Below are positions 30,627 to 36,034 of a stretch of DNA of 36,034 nt, piece after piece. Made by a program: the position numbers and the translations under genes. The notes beneath the pieces are model-generated. The model was not told the DNA's origin. It did no database searches and was given only the letters and a program-made list of their open reading frames with translations. Every line of letters begins with the position of its first letter. Position 1 is the stretch's first letter. The stretch is from Candidatus Coatesiibacteriota bacterium (GTDB lineage: Bacteria; JAFGND01), in assembly GCA_016927185.1 (NCBI GenBank), contig JAFGND010000060.1, positions 1-36,034 of the forward strand, in the 5' to 3' direction.

Positions 30627-32707
30627 AAATAACCATATTGATTAATTTTCTTCTTGCTACGCTACTCACAGCAAATGATTTCGTGATCATAGTAGTTGAT
30701 AAAAGCAATGGAAAACCTATAGAAAATGCTTATATCCTTTTTCAAGATAATATTATTGGCAGAACAGATGGCAAGGGCTATTTTCTTTATAAGAATAATC
30801 AAAACAAGATATCTATTACAATCATGAAGGAAAATTATGAAAAAGGGACATTTCATTGCAATGCTGGAATTAGTACTTTGTTTTTAAATTCCTTTAAACA
30901 AAAAAGAATTTATGAGTATGTTACGTCAAGAGTCAAGCCTTCATTATCAAACAATAAACCACTAAAATCCTATGTTCTTGATAAAGATGATATCAAAAAA
31001 ATTCAGTCAACTGATGCAGGAATAATACTTGAAAATTTTCCTGGAATCAATTTCCAGTCATACTATGCTGAAGGTAGTGTCTCAACTATTCATATAAATA
31101 ATTCGAAAAGCAGACAAGCACTTGTACTTCTGAATGATATTCCAGTGAATGATCCAGTTTTCGGAGGTTTTGATATTTCATTGCTTGATTTGAGTTCTTT
31201 TGATAAAATAGAACTTACTTGTGGAGGTTTGTCAGAATGGTATGGTCAATCAGCTTCTGCAGGTGTTCTTAATATAATCCCTTCTGAAAAGAAGGAAAAA
31301 ACAGTTTCAATTGCAATGACAGTAGGAAGTTATGGCTATTTACATCCCAGAATCAATGTTTCGCAATTTATTACTGACAAATGGTTTTTTTCCCTTAAAC
31401 CTTATTACCGAAGTTCTAAGAATGATTATGATTATGAAGATTTTTTTGGGGAAACAAGAAGAATGAATAATAATTATTTAAGGAATCAAGGTTTGATTGC
31501 TGAAAACATATTATATCCAGATGCACTTGATGAACTGGAAATACTTTATGGCTACTCTCATCTGAAAAGAGGAAATCCAGGAACTTACAGTAATGCGAAT
31601 CCGACTTCCTATATGGAAGACTGGTGGCATTTCGGAAATGCAAGATTGATAACAAGGGAAAGCAAAGGGAATATTCTTAAGTCAACTATTTATTTCCAGA
31701 ACAAGAAATTCATGTATTCTAATCATGATGGTTACTTGATTGACATAACAAGGATTTTGAACATAACTGGATGCAATATTCAGAATAAATTCAGGCTTTC
31801 CCCATTTTTCAGTATCAATAGTGGAATAGATGGTTCGAACACATGGATAAATGCTAAAGATATAGACAAGGAAACTGTTTATTCGGGAGCAATTTTTAGT
31901 GGAATTGCCTATGATAAAAGGAGTTTCCTGATGGATTTCTACTGCAGACTGGATAAACAGGAAAGCATGAAACCTGTTGTTGCTCCATCATTAAGCTTTG
32001 GATTGGAAAACAAGCATATGAAAAACAATCTAAAAATCTCAAGATCTTTTGCATATCCAAATCTGTCTGATCTTTATTGGCCAAGTGATAATATGTCTGA
32101 GGGAAACAAAGACTTGCAGCCTGAATACGCATGGAATTTCATACAGAATAATGAATTCTCCATGTTCCAAAACAGGATTGATCTTGGAATCTCTCCTTAT
32201 TTCAATGCAGCTAAAAATGAAATAAGATGGTTGCCTGATGGAAAAAGCGGTAAATGGAAACCCGTAAATCTATCAGAAACATATAATTATGGAGTCAATA
32301 TAAATTTGAATATGGATATAATAAAAGACTGGCTAAGCTTCGAGAATATCAGTAATTTATGTAAAACAATTATAGATGACGAAGAGAGTATCTCCTATTC
32401 TATTTATACTCCAGAAATAGTAAGTTCTGCTGGTTTTCGGATAGGAAAGAAAGTTCTTTTTTTAAGCCCCAAAATCAGATATAAAAGCAAGGTTTTTGCA
32501 AATCCTTATTCTGGAAAAACATTACCCGACAAGATTTTATATGATTCCGAATTCTTCCTGGATGCAAGAAAAATATCATTTGGCTTCGGTATTTATAATA
32601 TCTTTGACAAAAAGCAATGGGATTATGAGGATTATCCATCACCAGGAAGAGAATGGAGGGTAACAATCTCATCAGATTTAAACAAGGAACTTAAATTCCC
32701 TTTTTGA
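30623..32707 (+). CDS. btuB: TonB-dependent outer-membrane receptor (BtuB-like)
   Basis: 694 residues from the ATG at 30623, which overlaps the btuF-like stop as ATGA and has AAGGA nine bases upstream; an ATG at 30614 has no usable spacing. A signal peptide (about 1-17) is followed by a carboxypeptidase-regulatory-like beta-sandwich (about 20-95: VDKSNGKPIENAYILFQD), a plug domain (DIKKIQSTDAGIILENFPG through YGQSASAGVLNIIPS) and a 22-strand-type barrel ending in the aromatic ELKFPF. With the riboswitch and the BtuF-like gene, the substrate is probably cobalamin or another corrinoid. The N-terminal extension resembles SusC-like receptors and is absent from E. coli BtuB. Confidence 0.88.
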   Translation: MKITILINFLLATLLTANDFVIIVVDKSNGKPIENAYILFQDNIIGRTDGKGYFLYKNNQNKISITIMKENYEKGTFHCNAGISTLFLNSFKQKRIYEYVTSRVKPSLSNNKPLKSYVLDKDDIKKIQSTDAGIILENFPGINFQSYYAEGSVSTIHINNSKSRQALVLLNDIPVNDPVFGGFDISLLDLSSFDKIELTCGGLSEWYGQSASAGVLNIIPSEKKEKTVSIAMTVGSYGYLHPRINVSQFITDKWFFSLKPYYRSSKNDYDYEDFFGETRRMNNNYLRNQGLIAENILYPDALDELEILYGYSHLKRGNPGTYSNANPTSYMEDWWHFGNARLITRESKGNILKSTIYFQNKKFMYSNHDGYLIDITRILNITGCNIQNKFRLSPFFSINSGIDGSNTWINAKDIDKETVYSGAIFSGIAYDKRSFLMDFYCRLDKQESMKPVVAPSLSFGLENKHMKNNLKISRSFAYPNLSDLYWPSDNMSEGNKDLQPEYAWNFIQNNEFSMFQNRIDLGISPYFNAAKNEIRWLPDGKSGKWKPVNLSETYNYGVNINLNMDIIKDWLSFENISNLCKTIIDDEESISYSIYTPEIVSSAGFRIGKKVLFLSPKIRYKSKVFANPYSGKTLPDKILYDSEFFLDARKISFGFGIYNIFDKKQWDYEDYPSPGREWRVTISSDLNKELKFPF

Positions 32708-32728
32708 TACGGATTGGAAATTGATGTG

Positions 32729-35185
32729 ATGGAAAGACTGGAAGAGATATTTCCCAAAGACAGGATTTTTTTCGATATAAGGGAGATAACTGCATATTGC
32801 AATGATGCGAGTGTATATTTTGGAAAACCTTCAGTTATCGTAAAACCTGTAAACGATACTGAAGTAAGTAATACATTACTCTTTTCTATTGCGAACAGAA
32901 TTCCCATTGTTGCAAGAGGTGCAGGTACATCACTTTGTGGTCAATGTACAGCAATTCCTGATTGCATAATGGTGGATTTCTCCCTCATGAACAATATAAT
33001 TAAAATATCTCCTGAGAATAGATATGCGATAGTACAACCAGGAGTGATATATGAGGATTTAAACACGAAATTGCTGGAGTATGGTTTCTCTTTTCCACCT
33101 TGTCCAGGTTCATCATCAGTAGCAACAATTGGAGGAATGGTTGCGGTAAATGCTTCTGGGATAAATTCATTTAAATATGGGGCAACAAGAGATTATGTTC
33201 TTGGCATGACTTTTTTTACTGGAACTGCTGAAAAAATTGAAACTGGTGGAGCTGTTCTCAAAGATGCAAGTTCATATCAATTATCACGATTTCTTGTCGG
33301 TAGTGAGGGAAGTTTAGGGCTGATTACTTCTATTACATTAAAGATTGTCCCGGCAAGCAAGAGCAGAGGATTACTGAGATGCATGTTCTCTGAACTTGAT
33401 GATGCTGGAGTGACTATTGCTGAAATAATAGCTTCTGGCATCACACCTGTTGGTATTGAGTTACTTGATAAAGTTTGTCTTGATGCACTGAAAAACTCAA
33501 TCAATTTCAATACTCAAAACGCTACTGCTATGTTATTCATCCCATTGGATGGGTGCAGGGAAAGTATGAAAAACGATATTGAAATCTTGAAAAGCATTAT
33601 AGAAAAGCGAAATCCTATTGATCTTGAATATACAACTGAAGAAAAGGAGATTGACTATCTTTATTCAGTTCGCAAATCACTTATTCCTTCCTTGTCAAGA
33701 TATAAAAGAGGATATTCTGCTGTCATGCTTGCTGATGACTTGTCCATACCTCCTGCTGTAATACCTGAATTTATATCAAAAATCCATGCTGCTTCAAATG
33801 ATTTGCATGATATGAGAATCGCTATTTATGGACATGCTGCTGACGGAAATCTTCATACACGCTTCCTGTTCAATCCATCAAATGAGAATTCATGGAAAGA
33901 ATGCTCGAATCTGGCAAGAAAGATATATGTTTGGATAAGAGAAATGAATGGATTGATATCAGGAGAGCATGGAGTAGGATATTCGAAACAGGAATTCATA
34001 GATAAAAACAATACTGCAGTTAAATTAATGAGAGACATCAAGAAAACATTTGATCCTTATAATATATTGAATCCAAACAAATTCCTTGATGAAAGGAAAT
34101 TTGAACCTTCAATAAGGTATTTATTCAGGGATGACGAAAGAGAAGAAACAGAAATTGAATCTGATTCTTGTGTCATGTGCGGTTTTTGCAAGGAAGTATG
34201 TCCTGCATATAAGCTTACTTTGCTGGAAAGTATTTCGCCAAGGGGACAGATAATATGTCAAAGGTACCAGAAAATGGCAGAATCTGATAAAGAAAAACAG
34301 GATTATGCAAGCAGATTTTATGATTGCACTCTCTGTTTTGCGTGCTCTGAGAAATGCCCATCAAAAATAAATGCTCCTTTGCTTATCCAGAAAGCCAGGG
34401 AAGAGAATAGAAAGAAAGGTTATAAATCTGAAGCATCAGATATTATATTCAATAACATAAAAATGACAGGTAACTTGTATGCTGAAGAGCTGCAAGTAAT
34501 TGAAGAAAAACAGAAAGAATTCTTGCTTTATCTTGGATGCAGATATATTCTCAGAAAGAAGGAACTGAATGCAGGTAAAAAGATCCTCAAGTACCTAGGT
34601 ATGGAAACATTCTTAACAAGAGAAATATGTTGTGGATATCCATTCATAGCCCTGGGTAATATGGAGGATTTTTTCAAACAAAAGGAAAAGCTTTTAAAAA
34701 TTATTGATAATCGTTCTGTTATAACCTTCTGTCCAACTTGCACAATGACTCTCAACAATTATTATGATGTAAAAGCCAGTCATATAATATCAATTATATA
34801 TAGAAATCTCGATAAGTTGAATTTCACTCAAAAAACATCAAGAATTACCTGGCATGATCCTTGTCATTTGTCAAGAAGTCTGAAGATAATTGAAGAACCA
34901 AGGATGATTCTGGAAAAAACAGGAGCAGTTATGATCGAAATGAAACATAATGGACTTGATACGATGTGCTGTGGTGGGGGAGGCGGTTTAATGGCTAGCA
35001 ATGAGAAACTATCTGTAAAGATATCCGAAGCAAGGATTGAAGAGGCAATAGAAACTGAAGCGGAATATCTAGTCACATTTTGCTCCACTTGTGAACATAT
35101 GCTAAGGCAGGCTTCACAGAATAATGAAAAATCCAGCTTGAAAATTCGAAATCTACTGGATTATATTGGCGGTTTTATTCAATAA
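32729..35185 (+). CDS. GlcD-GlcF-like fused FAD/iron-sulfur oxidoreductase (glycolate or D-lactate dehydrogenase type)
   Basis: 818 residues from the ATG at 32729 (a TTG at 32714 is also in frame but lacks spacing to a ribosome site). The N-terminal half is a PCMH-type FAD-linked oxidase: ARGAGTSLCGQCTA, PGSSSVATIGGMVAVNASG and the C-terminal HAADGNLHTRF, SGEHGVGY and NPNKFLD. The second half is GlcF-like: two [4Fe-4S] motifs (SCVMCGFCKEVCP and CTLCFACSEKCP) and two CCG domains (LGC through ICCGYP; DPCHLSR through MCCGGGGG). Such fusions oxidise a 2-hydroxyacid such as glycolate or D-lactate. The gap to the upstream receptor is 21 bp without a terminator, so it may share the riboswitch-controlled transcript. 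Confidence 0.9.
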   Translation: MERLEEIFPKDRIFFDIREITAYCNDASVYFGKPSVIVKPVNDTEVSNTLLFSIANRIPIVARGAGTSLCGQCTAIPDCIMVDFSLMNNIIKISPENRYAIVQPGVIYEDLNTKLLEYGFSFPPCPGSSSVATIGGMVAVNASGINSFKYGATRDYVLGMTFFTGTAEKIETGGAVLKDASSYQLSRFLVGSEGSLGLITSITLKIVPASKSRGLLRCMFSELDDAGVTIAEIIASGITPVGIELLDKVCLDALKNSINFNTQNATAMLFIPLDGCRESMKNDIEILKSIIEKRNPIDLEYTTEEKEIDYLYSVRKSLIPSLSRYKRGYSAVMLADDLSIPPAVIPEFISKIHAASNDLHDMRIAIYGHAADGNLHTRFLFNPSNENSWKECSNLARKIYVWIREMNGLISGEHGVGYSKQEFIDKNNTAVKLMRDIKKTFDPYNILNPNKFLDERKFEPSIRYLFRDDEREETEIESDSCVMCGFCKEVCPAYKLTLLESISPRGQIICQRYQKMAESDKEKQDYASRFYDCTLCFACSEKCPSKINAPLLIQKAREENRKKGYKSEASDIIFNNIKMTGNLYAEELQVIEEKQKEFLLYLGCRYILRKKELNAGKKILKYLGMETFLTREICCGYPFIALGNMEDFFKQKEKLLKIIDNRSVITFCPTCTMTLNNYYDVKASHIISIIYRNLDKLNFTQKTSRITWHDPCHLSRSLKIIEEPRMILEKTGAVMIEMKHNGLDTMCCGGGGGLMASNEKLSVKISEARIEEAIETEAEYLVTFCSTCEHMLRQASQNNEKSSLKIRNLLDYIGGFIQ

Positions 35186-35243
35186 ATACTTGACCTGAGA
35201 ATCAAATATTTGGAAATGCTTCTAAATTTTAAGAAAGGTTTTT

Positions 35244-35822
35244 ATGGAGAAGGACTTTGTTGAAAAGACATTGATTATATTCAAACCTGATTCAATAAAA
35301 AGGAACTTGCTGGGAGAAATTATAACAAGATTTGAAAAATCTGGATTGGAGATTAAGGAAATCAAGCTTGTTTATCCTGACAGAGAAATCATGGAGAAGC
35401 ATTATTCAGATGATATAAAGTGGATTACAAATCTTGGAGAAAAGACACTTGATTTTTTCAAGGAAACAAACCAATTTGAACAATATCTTGCATCTATTAA
35501 TGAGATGTTTGGAACAAAGGATCCTGTTGAACTTGGCATGGCGATAAGGGTTCTGTTAATAGAATTTATGTTAGAAAGTCCCTTGATTGTAAGTATCTGG
35601 GAAGGATCTTTTGCATGCAGCAAGGCAAGAAAGATTATTGGTAATACAATTCCCTTGAATGCTTTACCAGGAACAATAAGAGGGGATTATTCTTCTGATT
35701 CACCAATTTCACTCATAACAGAGGGCAGATGTATATATAATCTTGTTCATGCATCAGGAGATGCTATTGAGGCAGAGAGGGAAATAAATATCTGGTTTCC
35801 GCAAATGGGGATTAAGGATTAG
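35244..35822 (+). CDS. ndk: Nucleoside diphosphate kinase, long form
   Basis: 192 residues against about 140-150 for common NDK. It exchanges the terminal phosphate between NTPs and NDPs. Seen: TLIIFKPDSIKRNLLGEI, SPLIVSIWEG, ARKIIGNTIPLNALPGTIRGDY and the active-site histidine His169 in NLVHASGDAIEAEREI, where common NDKs read HGSDS. An insertion of about 40 residues (about 51-100) lies between the MEKHY helix and the IEFMLESPLIV strand, and a shorter one before the active site. Long forms of this type are known in some bacteria and archaea. The ribosome site AAAGG precedes ATG, and the stop overlaps the next gene's GTG by one base. Confidence 0.9.
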   Translation: MEKDFVEKTLIIFKPDSIKRNLLGEIITRFEKSGLEIKEIKLVYPDREIMEKHYSDDIKWITNLGEKTLDFFKETNQFEQYLASINEMFGTKDPVELGMAIRVLLIEFMLESPLIVSIWEGSFACSKARKIIGNTIPLNALPGTIRGDYSSDSPISLITEGRCIYNLVHASGDAIEAEREINIWFPQMGIKD

Positions 35823-36034
35823 TGGAAGAGCTTTTTTTTCAACCTAAGGTTGAGGATTATTATCCAAAAGTGGAGATATCTGGATTTAATGTTGATCTTG
35901 ATGAACTTAAGAAGTTCATGGAGAATGAAACTTTGACACCAGAAATAATAACAGCTGCTTATGCAAGGATAAGCAGGAGTAGTGATGAACTAAGAACATT
36001 ACGGGACAAGGCAAAAGAAGATGTATCTGCTTCA
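35822..36034 (+). CDS. thyX: Partial gene, probable FAD-dependent thymidylate synthase (ThyX) N-terminus
   Basis: An open frame of 71 codons running off the window end. It starts at a GTG that shares one base with the ndk stop, with AAGGA a few bases upstream. The segment TPEIITAAYARISRSS followed by DELRTLRDKAKEDV closely resembles the N-terminal region of the longer ThyX proteins, upstream of the RHR motif, which lies beyond the window. ThyX makes dTMP from dUMP with FAD and methylenetetrahydrofolate. Adjacency to ndk fits a nucleotide supply role. The call rests on this short region alone. Confidence 0.6.
   Translation, partial: MEELFFQPKVEDYYPKVEISGFNVDLDELKKFMENETLTPEIITAAYARISRSSDELRTLRDKAKEDVSAS

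Noticed and set aside
31825-31850. A second tRNA-like TTCGAA element
   Set aside because: The T-loop-like GGTTCGAAC lies inside the TonB receptor gene and has no acceptor, D or anticodon arms.
1-36034. CRISPR array, insertion sequence, integrase or phage gene
   Set aside because: No regularly spaced direct repeats, transposase or integrase motifs, or terminal inverted repeats were seen on either strand.

Overview
The window is AT-rich bacterial chromosomal DNA with dense coding on both strands and short intergenic gaps. It has no phage, transposon or CRISPR signature. Two predicted secreted proteins end in type IX secretion (T9SS, por) type C-terminal modules. With a HydA-type [FeFe] hydrogenase, acetate kinase, aspartase and a GH57 amylase, this suggests an anaerobic fermenter of the FCB superphylum or a neighbour such as Cloacimonadota or WOR-3. 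That placement is inference from gene content; there is no rRNA here.

Layout. (1) 146-1192 (+): T9SS-type secreted protein. (2) 7410-1261 (-): a complete efflux operon, tetR - TTG-started tolC - adaptor - RND pump, with a palindrome over its probable promoter. (3) 7609-8193 (+): L,D-transpeptidase. (4) 12489-8198 (-): a tightly overlapping housekeeping operon, dinG-type helicase - panD - glmU N-domain - HIT - ttcA-like. (5) 12671-14443 (+): HydA followed by a strong terminator, then aspA (14512-15885). (6) 15882-19570 (-): a membrane sulfatase/phosphotransferase-like protein and a seven-bladed WD40 T9SS-type protein. (7) 19682-26372 (+): an unknown protein with a possible dual-OB fold, a 3-hydroxyacyl-CoA dehydrogenase, ackA, tRNA-Thr(CGU), a lipoprotein lytic transglycosylase and a glycosyltransferase. 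(8) 29347-26355 (-): GH57 hydrolase coupled to a coiled-coil protein. (9) 29556-36034 (+): cobalamin riboswitch, BtuF-like lipoprotein, TonB-dependent receptor, a GlcD-GlcF-like fused FAD/FeS oxidoreductase, a long-form nucleoside diphosphate kinase, and the start of a probable thyX cut by the window end.

How the genes work together. HydA, the 3-hydroxyacyl-CoA dehydrogenase, acetate kinase and aspartase fit fermentation of amino acids or sugars with hydrogen and acetate as products. PanD and AspA both consume aspartate. The riboswitch cluster is a corrinoid uptake unit lacking its ABC permease and ATPase here. NDK and ThyX both belong to (d)NTP supply. Translational coupling by 4-nt overlaps recurs: dinG/panD, GH57/coiled coil and btuF/TonB receptor (ATGA), and transglycosylase/GT (TTGA).

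No clearly new multi-gene defence or mobile system is visible. The most interesting points are: the tRNA gene squeezed between ackA and the transglycosylase, leaving no room for a ribosome binding site; a riboswitch hairpin that buries the start codon of btuF; an RND pump without the usual TM4 aspartate; serine at an H-cluster ligand position in HydA; and the unknown gene at 19682.
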